Assembly (NCBI RefSeq): GCF_030376615.1 | Contig: NZ_JARRAB010000008.1 | Coordinates: 62,001 to 126,000 of the forward strand | From: Pseudomonas sp. sp1636 | GTDB lineage: Bacteria > Pseudomonadota > Gammaproteobacteria > Pseudomonadales > Pseudomonadaceae | Reading direction: 5' to 3' | Length of the DNA stretch: 64,000 nt | Shown here: positions 42,683 through 52,184 of the stretch, piece after piece | Numbering within the stretch: the stretch's first letter is position 1 | Layout: every line of letters starts with the position of its first letter | The notes under the pieces: model-generated | What the model was told of the DNA's origin: nothing | What the model saw: only the letters and a program-made list of their open reading frames with translations | The model's database searches: none | Program-made: the position numbers and the translations under genes

Positions 42683-42798
42683 GGGATCTGGATGTGGGGT
42701 CTGGGCGCGAAAAGGCTGGATAAATTTTCAGTGTTCGGCAACGGCCGCTATCATAACGCGCTAAGCGATAATGCGCAGAACCCGGACTGGAGTTTTAC

Positions 42799-43263
42799 AT
42801 GACACCTTACGCTGTGACCTACGCCTTGCACCTGCTCGCCGCACTCGTGTGGGTCGGCGGCATGTTCTTCGCCTGGATGATCCTGCGCCCCGCCGCAGTT
42901 AGCGCACTGGAGGCACCCGCACGCTTGAAACTGTGGCTCGAGGTATTTCAGCGCTTCTTTTACTGGGTCTGGGCGGCCGTGATAGTGCTGCCGATTACCG
43001 GCGTGGGCATGCTCAACCTGCGCTTTTCCGGTTTCGAGACCGCACCGCGTTATGTGCACATCATGATCGGCCTGTACATCGCCATGCTCGCGCTGTTTCT
43101 CCGCGTGCAGGCGCTGCAACTGCCCGAACTGCGTCGCGCAGTGGCCGCCGCAGACTGGCCGAACGGCGGTGCCGTGCTCGGGCGAATTCGCCGCCTGGTG
43201 GGTATCAACCTGATTCTGGGCCTGCTGCTGATCAGCATCGCTGCCGCCCGCCCAAGCCTCTGA
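42799..43263 (+). CDS. CopD-family integral membrane protein
   Basis: A 154-aa protein with four transmembrane helices and conserved His at HLLAALVWVGGMFF and YVHIMIGLYIAML, as in the CopD/DUF2269 group. Members are linked to copper or haem handling in the inner membrane. It is divergent from dinG and monocistronic. Confidence 0.85.
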   Translation: MTPYAVTYALHLLAALVWVGGMFFAWMILRPAAVSALEAPARLKLWLEVFQRFFYWVWAAVIVLPITGVGMLNLRFSGFETAPRYVHIMIGLYIAMLALFLRVQALQLPELRRAVAAADWPNGGAVLGRIRRLVGINLILGLLLISIAAARPSL

Positions 43264-43308
43264 GCACGAGCAGGGCGCGCATGGCGCCCCTGCTTTGCAG
43301 GCGTAGAT

Positions 43309-44070
43309 TTAAAAGCGCACTACATCCAGATTGCCTGCCGCCCCAGCAATGCCCGGCTGGCCAGCCTGACCGGGGCGTCCATCGCGCGCATGCGCGGTGC
43401 TGTACAGCCAGCAGCCCTTGCTCGCGCCACCGGCACCCGCACCGCCGCCATGACCGGCTGCGCCACCAGCGCCGCCGTCCAGGAGTACCTGCAGCCGCTC
43501 CAGGGGAAAGTCCTGCGGCACTTCCAGGCGCACCTGGCCACCCCGCGCCCCGGCCTGGCCATCGCCACCACTCAGCCCGTCATGGCCGCGACTGGCCTGG
43601 CCCCAGGCACAGCCAGCGGGCTTGCCATCCGCACCATCCAAACCGGAGTAACCTGGCGCCCCCATGCCACCTCGGGCATCGACCAGCAGGGCTTCAGCCG
43701 CCACCCCCACCAGGCGCATGCTCAGGGTACGGCCCGGCGATGCAGGTTGCAGAAACGAACCTGGCGCGCCACGCACGCTGATCTGCGCGCCGGCCGCAAT
43801 CTCGCCGCTCACCACCTCCAGACGCAAGGCCTGCTCGCCAGGCGCAATGGCGATCCGTGCGTCACGCCCCAGACGCAGTTCTGCGACATACAGCTCCGTC
43901 AGCCCAGTCGGAAGCAACAAAGTGCCATGTTCAGCGACGTGCAAGCGCTCAACCCGCAGCACGTCGGTTGTCGCCGGCAAGCGCAGCAACGTATGCGACT
44001 GCACCTCGATCAAGCTCTGCGCCAGCGCCATCGGGCTGCACAGTGCGGCCAACAGCAGCAGGCTACGCAT
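43309..44070 (-). CDS. Secreted protein with collagen-like Gly-rich repeats
   Basis: A 253-aa protein with a signal peptide (cleavage near MALAQS, residue 17). The first ~125 mature residues form a beta-rich domain. From about 130 on, Gly-X-Y-like tracts appear in blocks (GGMGAPGYSGLDGADGKPAG; DGLSGGDGQAGARGG; DGRPGQAGQPGIAG) separated by a beta segment. Two cysteines could pair (CAWGQ, CWLYS). It resembles no named domain as a whole. The DUF1145 gene overlaps its start by 8 bp, so the two are co-translated. Confidence 0.75.
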   Translation of the reverse strand: MRSLLLLAALCSPMALAQSLIEVQSHTLLRLPATTDVLRVERLHVAEHGTLLLPTGLTELYVAELRLGRDARIAIAPGEQALRLEVVSGEIAAGAQISVRGAPGSFLQPASPGRTLSMRLVGVAAEALLVDARGGMGAPGYSGLDGADGKPAGCAWGQASRGHDGLSGGDGQAGARGGQVRLEVPQDFPLERLQVLLDGGAGGAAGHGGGAGAGGASKGCWLYSTAHARDGRPGQAGQPGIAGAAGNLDVVRF

Positions 44071-44368
44071 GCTCGACCTCCAACTGCACCGGCGCCACAC
44101 TCGCCGCACTCGCCGGCGTCAGCGGCAGCCCCTGCAAGTGGAAAATGCCGAACAGTAAAACTTGCACGCGTTCAAGCCCGGGCCGCGCACATCCGCTCAA
44201 ACGATCATTAAACAGCACCAACTCCAGCCCATGGATCAACACAAGCAACCCGCCCGCCAGATTCAGCAGCAAGGCGAAAGGCTGCGTGAACGGATCGATA
44301 AGATTGGCCAACACCACGCCCCAAAATAACGCAGCCAGCACTTTCCCCAGCCCCAACAAGATTTTCAT
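44063..44368 (-). CDS. DUF1145-family small membrane protein
   Basis: A 101-aa protein with three hydrophobic helices: LGLGKVLAALFWGVVLANLIDPF, PFALLLNLAGGLLVLIHGLELVLF, and a third near 70. It matches DUF1145 (inner-membrane proteins, function unknown). The start at 44368 was chosen at the family-typical MKILLGLGK. The end overlaps the collagen-like gene by 8 bp, suggesting an operon. Confidence 0.85.
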   Translation of the reverse strand: MKILLGLGKVLAALFWGVVLANLIDPFTQPFALLLNLAGGLLVLIHGLELVLFNDRLSGCARPGLERVQVLLFGIFHLQGLPLTPASAASVAPVQLEVEHA

Positions 44369-44499
44369 GTCCGCCCCTAGCAGTTTTTTGTTCTGCCGCA
44401 CCTTAACTGCTTTACACCGGGCTAGCAAAAACTGCAGAGACCTCTTCCCCCGCCAGCTACCGGGCCGACCAACGACCGGCCCGCATCAGGTGACGTCGA

Positions 44500-45231
44500 C
44501 TACGGCTGTACTTCGACCGCCGCCTCGACCCTGCGATTGATGGCACGCCCCGATTCAGCGCCGTTGTCGGCAACCGGGCGTGATTCGCCGTAACCTACCG
44601 CCGCAACCCGACCAGTTGCGATGCCATGCTGCTCGACCAATACGTCGCGCACGGCATTGGCACGCCGTTCGGACAAGCCTTGGTTATAGGCATCGGAGCC
44701 AATTGAGTCGGTGTGACCCTCGACAGTCGTGGTGGTTTGCGGGTACTGCATCATGAAGTCGGCCAGGCTTTTGATATCGGCATGGCTGTTTTCTTTGACT
44801 ACCGACTTGTCGAAGTCGAACTTCACGTCCAGCTCGACTCGAACCGGCACTGCAGGCTCATCGGGCGCCATTACTTCGGGAGGGCTCGCATACTGCGGCG
44901 ATGGGCAGCCATTGTGGCGCACTGGAGTATTGGGCGCTGTACCGGGACAACGATCGCGTCGATCAAACACCCCATCGCCGTCCTCATCACCGTCCTGGGC
45001 ATAGCAAATAATGCCGCCTATGACCGCACCGGCCACGGCGCCACCTGCTGCCCAAGCCGAACTTTCGATTGCGCCCAGACCACCACCGGCCAGGCCGCCA
45101 ATCGCACTACACAAGGGCCAGTTCCCCTGGTTGAGCGCCGCATCTCCCGTGCTGGAAGTCGTAACGCAACCAGAAAGAACACTGCTGACCAAGAGAAGGG
45201 GAATAGCAACTCTTAAGAGCCTGGTTCTCAT
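44500..45231 (-). CDS. OmpA-family lipoprotein with thrombospondin-type-3-like insert
   Basis: A 243-aa protein. Lipoprotein signal (VLSGCVTT, Cys near 22), a glycine-zipper helix (IGGLAGGGLGAIESSAWAAGG-type), then an Asp-rich calcium-binding TSP3-like motif DGDEDGDGVFDRRDRCPG. The C-terminal OmpA domain has FDFDKSVVKENS, VEGHTDSIGSDAYNQGLSERRA and NRRVEA. It is a close paralogue of 45336-45965. Confidence 0.9.
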   Translation of the reverse strand: MRTRLLRVAIPLLLVSSVLSGCVTTSSTGDAALNQGNWPLCSAIGGLAGGGLGAIESSAWAAGGAVAGAVIGGIICYAQDGDEDGDGVFDRRDRCPGTAPNTPVRHNGCPSPQYASPPEVMAPDEPAVPVRVELDVKFDFDKSVVKENSHADIKSLADFMMQYPQTTTTVEGHTDSIGSDAYNQGLSERRANAVRDVLVEQHGIATGRVAAVGYGESRPVADNGAESGRAINRRVEAAVEVQP

Positions 45232-45335
45232 GGCGAATCTCCTGTGTTACCGGCGCGATGCCGGTAACACAGGAGTAAAGCCGCCCCTTCTGGATAGTAC
45301 AAGTGCGCCCCTGTCAAAAGGGCGCCATGACGCGC

Positions 45336-45965
45336 TTAAGGCTGCGCCTCGACCTCAGCCTCGACTCGACGATTGATCGCGCGCCCGGCATCGGTCGCAT
45401 TGTCGGCGACCGGTCGACTCTCGCCATAACCGACTGCGCTGACCCGGCTACCCGCCACCCCGTACTGGTTGACCAGCACATCGCGAACCGCATTGGCACG
45501 ACGCTCGGACAGGCCCTGATTGTAGCCGTCGGTGCCGATGGAGTCGGTATGTCCTTCAACCACGGTAGTGGTTTGCGGGTATTGCACCATGAAGTCGGCA
45601 AGGTTTTTGATGTCGGCAAAACTGCCTTCCTTGACTTGAGCCTTGTCGAAATCGAACTTCACATCCAGCTCGACCCGCACGGCTTCTGCGACGGGCTCAG
45701 GCATGACCGGCTCTTCGACCATCACCTCCTCGACCATCATCATTTCTGCCTCGGCACCATGCACCCAGCAATAGGCTGCTGCCATGCCGGCGCCGACCAG
45801 CGCGCCACCGCCCGCCCATGTCGAACTTTCAATCGCACCCAGTGCGGCACCGCCCACACCACCGATTGCCGCACACATCGGCCAATCGGTTTTCTGCAGA
45901 CCGGCACAGCCGGTCAAGAAGCTGGTCGCCAGAATCAGGGGTACAGCTTTCCTTACGATGTTCAT
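45336..45965 (-). CDS. OmpA-family lipoprotein, paralogue with acidic Met-rich linker
   Basis: A 209-aa protein. Lipoprotein signal (FLTGCAGL, Cys near 20), a glycine-zipper helix, then a Glu/Met-rich linker (AEMMMVEEVMVEEPVMPEP) where the neighbour has its TSP3 motif. The OmpA domain is nearly identical to that of the neighbour (VEGHTDSIGTDGYNQGLSERRA; AINRRVEAEVEAQP). The start at 45965 gives the signal peptide; the frame upstream to 46097 is unlikely. The two genes form a tandem duplication with 104 bp between. Confidence 0.9.
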   Translation of the reverse strand: MNIVRKAVPLILATSFLTGCAGLQKTDWPMCAAIGGVGGAALGAIESSTWAGGGALVGAGMAAAYCWVHGAEAEMMMVEEVMVEEPVMPEPVAEAVRVELDVKFDFDKAQVKEGSFADIKNLADFMVQYPQTTTVVEGHTDSIGTDGYNQGLSERRANAVRDVLVNQYGVAGSRVSAVGYGESRPVADNATDAGRAINRRVEAEVEAQP

Positions 45966-46130
45966 ATGCGCATATCTCCAGTAGGAATCGGATCTAAACC
46001 GATACTTATGGATTAAAGACGTCAGTTTTAGAATCCGCCAGACAGGATTGACATACTCAATAAGAATGATCGGCTCTAGGCCTTCACGCCGCCGCACGTT
46101 AGTCTTTTCACAACCGATCGAGGATTATCG

Positions 46131-46628
46131 ATGAGCGAGAGCATTTCTTCCCGCACGCCACAGCAAGCGCTGGCCACCCTGCTGGAGCGCTACGCTCCAA
46201 GCAGCCTGTTATTGGTAGGCGCCAGCGAACTGCCGGCGCTGGCCGCTTTTCAGGCCGCGCATGCCAACTGCCAGGTTACGCACGCCGCCGCGGGCGCCCT
46301 GCCGGACGAGCTGGCCGCACAACGTTTCGACCTGGCACTGATCATCGACTGCCTTGAACATCTGCCCAAACGCACAGGGCTGGAGCTGCTCGGCGGCATC
46401 CGCAACCTCAACGCCAGCCGCTTGGCAGTGCTGGTCGACCTGCAGGCCTGCGCCTGGCAGGACACCGACTTTTTTGCCCTGGCCCTGCAAACCAGTGAAC
46501 GCTTTCAGCGAGGCGAGCAGACCCTGAGCCTGTTCACCTACGACCTGCTTGACTACAAACAGGTACCCGACTGGTTGAATGCCAAGTTCTGGGCCAACCC
46601 GGAAAACTTTGGCAAATACTGGTGGTAA
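46131..46628 (+). CDS. Conserved hypothetical protein (DUF6231-like)
   Basis: A 165-aa protein with a Rossmann-like layout ([45 protein letters not shown]) that recalls methyltransferases but lacks a clear SAM glycine loop. It ends [17 protein letters not shown]. It is known as a Pseudomonas conserved protein of unknown function; I recall it as DUF6231 (from memory). It is 5 bp from the YchJ-like gene and likely co-transcribed. Confidence 0.7.
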   Translation: MSESISSRTPQQALATLLERYAPSSLLLVGASELPALAAFQAAHANCQVTHAAAGALPDELAAQRFDLALIIDCLEHLPKRTGLELLGGIRNLNASRLAVLVDLQACAWQDTDFFALALQTSERFQRGEQTLSLFTYDLLDYKQVPDWLNAKFWANPENFGKYWW

Positions 46629-46633
46629 GTCGC

Positions 46634-47122
46634 ATGACCACAGTCCACTCCACGACCCAGCCAAGCTGCCCCTGCGGCAGTGGCGATTCACTGAGCGAGT
46701 GCTGCGGCCGCTACCATGCAGGGCTGCCGGCACCGAGTGCCGAAGCGCTTATGCGCTCACGCTACAGCGCTTACGCCCTGGGACTGGTCGATTACTTGCT
46801 GGCGACTACCCTGGCGGCGCAACGACAAGGACTGGATCGCACCGCGATCGGCGCCTGGAGCCTGCAAAGCACCTGGCTTGGCCTGGAGGTCGAAAACACC
46901 GAAGTGCTGGGCGGCCAGCCGGAACATGGCTTCGTGACCTTTACCGCACGCTGGCACGATGGCAGCGGCGAACATGCCCATCGCGAACGCTCTGCCTTCG
47001 TCCAGCACCAGGATCATTGGTACTTTATCGACCCTACGGTCGCGCTGCAGGCCGGCCGCAATGATCCCTGCCCTTGCGGCAGCGGACAGAAGTTCAAGAA
47101 GTGCTGCGCCGGCTTTGTCTGA
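46634..47122 (+). CDS. YchJ/UPF0225-family SEC-C protein
   Basis: A 162-aa protein. An N-terminal zinc-binding SEC-C-like motif ([14 protein letters not shown]), the YchJ NTF2-like domain ([16 protein letters not shown]...YLLATT), and a second SEC-C motif at the C-terminus ([15 protein letters not shown]). The start at 46634 was chosen over 46622. The role of the family is unknown; SEC-C motifs bind zinc and often contact ribosomes or SecB-like partners. Confidence 0.92.
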   Translation: MTTVHSTTQPSCPCGSGDSLSECCGRYHAGLPAPSAEALMRSRYSAYALGLVDYLLATTLAAQRQGLDRTAIGAWSLQSTWLGLEVENTEVLGGQPEHGFVTFTARWHDGSGEHAHRERSAFVQHQDHWYFIDPTVALQAGRNDPCPCGSGQKFKKCCAGFV

Positions 47123-47185
47123 AACGACAAGCGCCAACTCGCCCGTGCTGGCGCCAGGTCTCCCGGGCGCCGCGATCAGGACAGC

Positions 47186-47740
47186 CTAGTCCTGCAGTTT
47201 CAGGTGGGAAATATCCGGCGGCGGGCCGGCAGGCGCGGCCTTCGCCTCACCCATATCGCTGCCAACAGGCGCCAGACTGAATTGCGACAGATCGAGAGGC
47301 GGCGCTTGTGGGGCGGGCTTGTCGTCCTGTAAGTCCTCGCCAAGCGGGGCGATGGCAAAATCCGGTGCATCGACCTCTGAGAAAGCCGCCATGTACGCAT
47401 CGCGCGGCAGCACGTTCAAGCGCTTGCCGGCAGGTTCCCGTGCCGCTACGGCTGGCACGGCCTCAGGCGCTTCGACGGCAGTCGGCAGTGCCGCCCCGGG
47501 CTCGTCAATCTCGGCCATGCCCTGTACTTCGACCAGAGCACCGGCACGCTGCAAGGTGCTGCGGTATTTTTCCGCGCCGGCCGCGTCCAGGTTGTTCTTG
47601 ATCACGATGCGCCGCCCGGAGAACAACAAGGCAATGCGCGCCGCATCGGCCTGGAACAACTTGGCCAGATTGGCTTGGACCGACTCCAGTTGCGCCCCCG
47701 GCACCAGTTGGCCAGCAAAGGCGATCTCATAACGCACCAT
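47186..47740 (-). CDS. Pseudomonas-type hypothetical protein with proline-rich C-terminal repeats
   Basis: A 184-aa protein. Residues 1-75 form a compact alpha/beta domain (YEIAFAGQLVPGAQLESVQANLAKLF...RIVIKNNLDA) like those in several Pseudomonas membrane and hypothetical proteins. The rest is low-complexity with repeated DFAIAPLG/LSQFSLAPVGSDMG/PPPDISHLKLQD phrases. The ATG at 47740 was selected; the longer frame to 48076 overlaps the divergent lipoprotein gene. No function assigned. Confidence 0.75.
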   Translation of the reverse strand: MVRYEIAFAGQLVPGAQLESVQANLAKLFQADAARIALLFSGRRIVIKNNLDAAGAEKYRSTLQRAGALVEVQGMAEIDEPGAALPTAVEAPEAVPAVAAREPAGKRLNVLPRDAYMAAFSEVDAPDFAIAPLGEDLQDDKPAPQAPPLDLSQFSLAPVGSDMGEAKAAPAGPPPDISHLKLQD

Positions 47741-47852
47741 GGTCACACTCCTGTCTTTATCGGTGCCCAGTATGGCCCAGGTTTTTTTACCCTCACAACA
47801 CGTTGCAGCAGAGCGCGTGCTTGTTACACTGACGCGTCCTTTGGAGTATGAA

Positions 47853-48350
47853 ATGTTTTCCCAGGCGCTAACTATAAGAACTCTCAGCCTATTGATGTTT
47901 TTCGGCTTGCTTTGCGGCCTCAGCGGATGCTCCACCTGGACGACCGGGGAGTTTAAGGATCCAGATGTCCGCTTGGTCAAAGTCGATGTGATCAAGGCCA
48001 AGTTATTGGAGCAGCACTTCGTTCTGCGTTTTCGTATCGACAACCCCAACAGCATGAGCTTGCCGGTGAGAGGCATGGATTACCGGGTACACCTCAACGA
48101 GGTGGAACTGGCAGAAGGCCAATCCGACACCTGGTTCACGGTTCCGGCCTATGGGCACCATGTGTTCGATGTTCCGGTGCGCACCAATCTCTGGCGACAT
48201 CTGCGGCAAATCGTCAAATTGCTGGAGCGACCCGAAGAGCCCATTCGCTATCGTCTCGAAGGCCAGGTGAAAACCGGTTTGTTATTCGGACGCAGCGTGC
48301 ACATGTCGCGTAATGGCGAGATAATCCCCGGCGATTTCATTCCTGAGTAA
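47853..48350 (+). CDS. LEA type 2 family lipoprotein
   Basis: A 165-aa protein. Lipoprotein signal (GLSGCSTW, Cys near 26) and a WHy/LEA14-like domain: LRFRIDNPNSMSLPVRGMDYRVHLNEVELAEG followed by FDVPVRTNLW. The domain is a fibronectin-like beta sandwich found in stress-related proteins. The ATG at 47853 has GGAG at 7 bp. It starts a compact run with the SEC-C and DUF2489 genes. Confidence 0.87.
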   Translation: MFSQALTIRTLSLLMFFGLLCGLSGCSTWTTGEFKDPDVRLVKVDVIKAKLLEQHFVLRFRIDNPNSMSLPVRGMDYRVHLNEVELAEGQSDTWFTVPAYGHHVFDVPVRTNLWRHLRQIVKLLERPEEPIRYRLEGQVKTGLLFGRSVHMSRNGEIIPGDFIPE

Positions 48351-48356
48351 GCGCAC

Positions 48357-48557
48357 ATGAACCAACAACCCCACGTACACGGCCCCGACTGCAACCACGC
48401 CGAACACGGCCACCAGCATGACCATGCCCACGTGCATGGCCCGGACTGCAACCATGCTCACCAGGAGCCCGTACGCAACACCCTCAAGGACGTTGGCCGC
48501 AACGACCCCTGCCCATGCGGCAGCCTGAAGAAATTCAAGAAATGCCACGGCGGCTGA
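48357..48557 (+). CDS. His-rich SEC-C zinc-binding small protein
   Basis: A 66-aa protein. The first ~38 residues hold two repeats of [10 protein letters not shown] separated by HGHQHDHA, a dense metal-binding stretch. The C-terminal part is a SEC-C zinc knuckle ([18 protein letters not shown]). It lies 6 bp after the LEA2 gene. Likely a soluble zinc or other metal-binding factor; function inferred only from composition. Confidence 0.85.
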   Translation: MNQQPHVHGPDCNHAEHGHQHDHAHVHGPDCNHAHQEPVRNTLKDVGRNDPCPCGSLKKFKKCHGG

Positions 48558-48564
48558 TGCGCCC

Positions 48565-49026
48565 ATGAACACCTTGAATCTGCTGCTTCTGCTGCTGGCC
48601 GGCACTCTGCTGGTGCTGACGCTGGCCCTGTACGCCTTGCTCCTGTGGCGCCGCGTATGGGCGCAACGACGCAACCAGGCGCAGGCAGAAAACCAACGCC
48701 GTGAACGTCTGGCTGGCGATTTGCAGATACTCGCCGGCAGTCTGCTCGATGGCCAGCTGCCGTTGATCGAAGGCGCCATTCGGATCAAGGTGCTGCTGGA
48801 CAACTACGACACCGCGCTGAGCCAAGATAGCCGCTGCCAGGTGTTTCACCTGCTGTTCGAAGCTACCGCCCAGGTGCCCACCCATGACGACTGGAAGGCA
48901 TTGGACAAAACCGAACGGCGCCAGCACGAAAAACACTTCAACGAACTGGAGCTGCAGCACAAGGCTGCCGCTCGCACAGCCGCACGCTGGCTGCTCGACG
49001 AAGGCCTGAAGCAACCCGGCACCTGA
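48565..49026 (+). CDS. DUF2489-family protein
   Basis: A 153-aa protein with an N-terminal transmembrane helix (LLLLLLAGTLLVLTLALYALLLW) and a helical, charged cytoplasmic domain with IKVLLDNYD and FEATAQVPTHDDWKALDK, matching DUF2489. It lies 7 bp after the SEC-C gene, so probably the same transcript. Function unknown. Confidence 0.85.
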   Translation: MNTLNLLLLLLAGTLLVLTLALYALLLWRRVWAQRRNQAQAENQRRERLAGDLQILAGSLLDGQLPLIEGAIRIKVLLDNYDTALSQDSRCQVFHLLFEATAQVPTHDDWKALDKTERRQHEKHFNELELQHKAAARTAARWLLDEGLKQPGT

Positions 49027-49107
49027 GCCTGCCGGACTTGCAGGGGTTTGGGCGAGACTTTCATCCACCGATCTTTCCAGTCCTGCGTTCTGCAAGGAGC
49101 TCGTTGC

Positions 49108-51645
49108 ATGCTATCGCGCGCATTCCGCCCCGCGGCCCACCTGGGCCTCGCCGCCACCCTTACTGCCGGCCTGGCGCTAAGTGGTTGCCAATCTTTTCTC
49201 GACAGCCGTTACCGCGCGAGCCTGTCCCCGGATCAGGGCAGTGTACGCATCCAGGGCTTGGCACAAAGCGTCGTGGTTCGGCGCAATGCCTTGGGCATGC
49301 CGCTGATCGAAACCAACACTTTCCACGACGCGTTGTTCGCCTTGGGCTATGTGCATGCCAGCGACCGCCTCAGCCAGATGGTCGGCCTGCGCCTGATGGC
49401 CGAAGGCCGACTGGCGGAGATGGCCGGCCCCGGCGTACTGGAAATCGACCGACTGATGCGCGCGGTCAATCTGAAGAAAAGCGCCGAAGTGCTCTATGCC
49501 AATGCCTCGCCACGGTTGAAGCGGTTTTTCGAGGTCTACGCCCGCGGCGTCAACGCCTACCTGTTCCGCTATCGCGACAAACTGCCGATGGACCTGGCCC
49601 AGTCCGGCTATCGCCCGCCCTACTGGAAAGCCGAGGACTCGGTGCTGGTGTTCTGCCTGCTGAACTTCAGCCTGGCAGTCAACCTGCAGGAAGAGATCGC
49701 CGCCCTGGTGCTGGCGCAGAAAGTCGGTAGCGAACAACTCGCCTGGCTGCTGCCCACCTACCCGGACGAACCCTTGCCGTTCGACGAAGCCGAAAAACTC
49801 AAGGGCCTGACCCTGAGCGGGCAGATTCCCGGCCTGGCCGCCGTCAGCAGTGCCGCCAGCCAGTTCGCCGGCGCACACATGCTCGGCGTCGCCGCCTCGA
49901 ACAACTGGGCCATAGCCCCGCAGAACAGCCGCAGCGGCAAAAGCCTGCTGGCCAACGACACCCACCTGCCGCTGGCGCTGCCCTCGGCGTGGAACTTCGT
50001 GCAGATCCGCTCGCCGAAATTCCAGGCCGCTGGCGTTTCGATTGCCGGCGTGCCCGCCATCGTCGCCGGGTTCAACGGCAAACTCGGCTGGGGCATGACC
50101 ATGGTCATGGGCGACAACCAGGATCTATTCCTGGAGAAACTCCAGCGTCAGGGCGACCGCCTCTACTATCAGGCCGACGGCAAATGGCTGCCCGCCCGGG
50201 AGCGCCAGGAAACCTTCTTCATCAAAGGCCAGCGCCCGATCCGCGAAAGCATTTTCGAAACCCGCCACGGCCCACTGCTCAACTCGGTACTGGGCGAACG
50301 CAAACACCCACTGCAACCCCTGCAACTGAACAGCGGTTACGGCCTGGCCCTGCAAACCACCCAGTTCGAGGCGGATCAGACCCTGGATGCGCTGTTCGAC
50401 CTGTCCCGCGCCCAATCGGTGGAGCAAGCCTTCGAGGCCACCCGCGAAGTGCGTGCCATGCCATTGAATATCGTTTTCGCCGACGCCCAGCACATCGGCT
50501 GGCAAGTCACCGGGCGCTTCCCCAATCGCCGCGCAGGCCTTGGCCTGATGCCCTCGCCCGGCTGGGACAGCCACTACGACTGGGATGGCTTCGCCGACCC
50601 GATGCTGCATCCCTATGACCAGGATCCGCCGCAAGGCTGGCTGGGTAGCGCCAACCACCGCACCGTGCCGCGCGGCTATGGCATGCAGCTGTCCAATTCC
50701 TGGTTCTACCCGGATCGCTACGAGCGCCTGGCGCAACTGGCCGGCAGCGGCAAGCACGACACCCGCAGCATGATTGCCATGCAGTACGACCAGACCACTC
50801 CCTTCGTCGGCAAGCTGCAAAGCATGCTCGCAGCCCCCGGCATGGCCGAGCCGCTGCAAGCAGCCATCGACGCCCTAGCCACAGCCGAACGCGCAAAAGC
50901 GCGCGAAGCCTACCGCCGACTGATGGCGTTCGACGGTAACCTCGCCGCCGGTTCGGCGGATGCGGCTCTCTACGGCGCCTTCCTGCACGAAAGCGCGCGA
51001 CAGATCTTTCTCGACGAACTGGGCCCCGAAACCAGCCCGGCCTGGCTGGCCCTGGTGGAAACCGCCAACCGCTCCTATTCGGCCCAGGCCGACCATCTGC
51101 TTGGCCGCGACGACAGTCCGTTCTGGAACGATCTGGGCAGCGCCCAACAACAAGACAAGCCCGCCATTCTGGCGCGCAGCCTGGCCGCCGCCGTGACCTT
51201 TGCCGAAGCCAAACTGGGCGCCGAGCGCAGCGCCTGGCAGTGGGGCAAGCTGCACACCTACAACTGGATCACGCAGACCAGCAAACTGGCGCCCTACATG
51301 AGCGCCAGCCAGCGCGCCGGGATCAACTCGCTGAAGGGTTATCTCGACCGCGGCCCCTACCCGGCCGGCGGCGACCACAGCACTCTCAACGTATCGGCCT
51401 ACAACTGGGGACAGGACTTCGACACCTGGCTGATTCCGGCCATGCGCATCGTCGTCGACTTCGGCCGCGAAGAGCCGCTGCTCGGCCTGAACAGCTCCGG
51501 CCAATCCGGCAATCCGGCGAGCGAGCACTATGCCGACGGTATCGCGGCCTGGCGCAAGGGCCAGTACATGAGCTTTCCGCTTCGGCCAGAGAACCTTGAA
51601 AAGGCCTATGGCACTAAACGACTGATCCTCATGCCCGGCAATTAG
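49108..51645 (+). CDS. Penicillin acylase-family Ntn hydrolase, lipoprotein
   Basis: An 845-aa protein. Lipobox ALSGCQSF (Cys27) implies membrane attachment. The autocatalytic cleavage site and nucleophile is Ser264 in [10 protein letters not shown], separating an alpha-chain from the beta-chain with [10 protein letters not shown] and YGMQLSN-type features. Pseudomonas relatives include PvdQ/QuiP/HacB acyl-homoserine-lactone acylases, so lactone or amide hydrolysis in the periplasm is plausible; substrate is not predictable. The start at 49108 follows AAGGAGCTCGTTGC. Confidence 0.9.
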   Translation: MLSRAFRPAAHLGLAATLTAGLALSGCQSFLDSRYRASLSPDQGSVRIQGLAQSVVVRRNALGMPLIETNTFHDALFALGYVHASDRLSQMVGLRLMAEGRLAEMAGPGVLEIDRLMRAVNLKKSAEVLYANASPRLKRFFEVYARGVNAYLFRYRDKLPMDLAQSGYRPPYWKAEDSVLVFCLLNFSLAVNLQEEIAALVLAQKVGSEQLAWLLPTYPDEPLPFDEAEKLKGLTLSGQIPGLAAVSSAASQFAGAHMLGVAASNNWAIAPQNSRSGKSLLANDTHLPLALPSAWNFVQIRSPKFQAAGVSIAGVPAIVAGFNGKLGWGMTMVMGDNQDLFLEKLQRQGDRLYYQADGKWLPARERQETFFIKGQRPIRESIFETRHGPLLNSVLGERKHPLQPLQLNSGYGLALQTTQFEADQTLDALFDLSRAQSVEQAFEATREVRAMPLNIVFADAQHIGWQVTGRFPNRRAGLGLMPSPGWDSHYDWDGFADPMLHPYDQDPPQGWLGSANHRTVPRGYGMQLSNSWFYPDRYERLAQLAGSGKHDTRSMIAMQYDQTTPFVGKLQSMLAAPGMAEPLQAAIDALATAERAKAREAYRRLMAFDGNLAAGSADAALYGAFLHESARQIFLDELGPETSPAWLALVETANRSYSAQADHLLGRDDSPFWNDLGSAQQQDKPAILARSLAAAVTFAEAKLGAERSAWQWGKLHTYNWITQTSKLAPYMSASQRAGINSLKGYLDRGPYPAGGDHSTLNVSAYNWGQDFDTWLIPAMRIVVDFGREEPLLGLNSSGQSGNPASEHYADGIAAWRKGQYMSFPLRPENLEKAYGTKRLILMPGN

Positions 51646-51956
51646 TGGCTCTGCCCCCGTTAACCGTTGCAGATACCCGCGACCATGAGGAGCCGCCCGC
51701 ACACGACACATAACCGGGGCATAGCCGAATTAATGGCCATCGATCGACGGCGATTGAACTAATCCGCCGAGCCTCGACTCTGAATCAACGGACTTACTCC
51801 ATAGTTCATCATTTAGGGCGCCTTTGGCGCCCTTTCTTTTGCGCGCAATTCCCCCCTCCGCGATGGCCTGCCCGGAAATGGCGCTTATGCAGGAGGTTCG
51901 CTGCGAGCAACGAAGCCCAACGGAATCAGCCGGCTGGGCCGAACCGGCAACGATGA
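51646..51956. other. Intergenic region ending in a strong terminator, possible sRNA
   Basis: 311 bp without an open gene. A terminator at 51815-51840 closes it, 170 bp beyond the acylase stop, and is preceded by an apparently structured stretch (51730-51810) including GGACTTACTCC. See the findings. Confidence 0.6.
51815..51840 (+). terminator. Rho-independent terminator
   Basis: AGGGCGCC-TTT-GGCGCCCT with TTCTTTT after it. It serves the acylase transcript or a small RNA. Confidence 0.88.
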
Positions 51957-52184
51957 TCAATCGCGAGTAATGCCGGTAATGGTGATGCCATAACATTCTG
52001 CCAGGCGTACGGCCGGCGTCTGGATTTCGTTGGGCAGGTCTTTGGGCTCTTCGCGCTCGTAGAGCTTCTCGGCCATTTTGAGCAGCTGCATTACCGCCTG
52101 ATCCATGCTCGGTTTGTTGGCGCATTGAAGCTCGAACACTTCGGTGCGCTCATCTTTGCTGTAGGTGATCTTCCACGTGGTCAT
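51957..52184 (-). CDS. Small hypothetical protein
   Basis: A 75-aa protein starting MTTWKITYSKDER with a helix MDQAVMQLLKMAEKLYERE and the end VRLAECYGITITGI. No domain was recognised. The ATG at 52184 has GGAGGAG ideally placed. It is probably transcribed alone. Confidence 0.7.
   Translation of the reverse strand: MTTWKITYSKDERTEVFELQCANKPSMDQAVMQLLKMAEKLYEREEPKDLPNEIQTPAVRLAECYGITITGITRD

Noticed and set aside
40460..42802. 780-codon plus-strand ORF opposite dinG
   Set aside because: Antisense shadow; the dinG frame has all helicase motifs and the plus-strand product has none.
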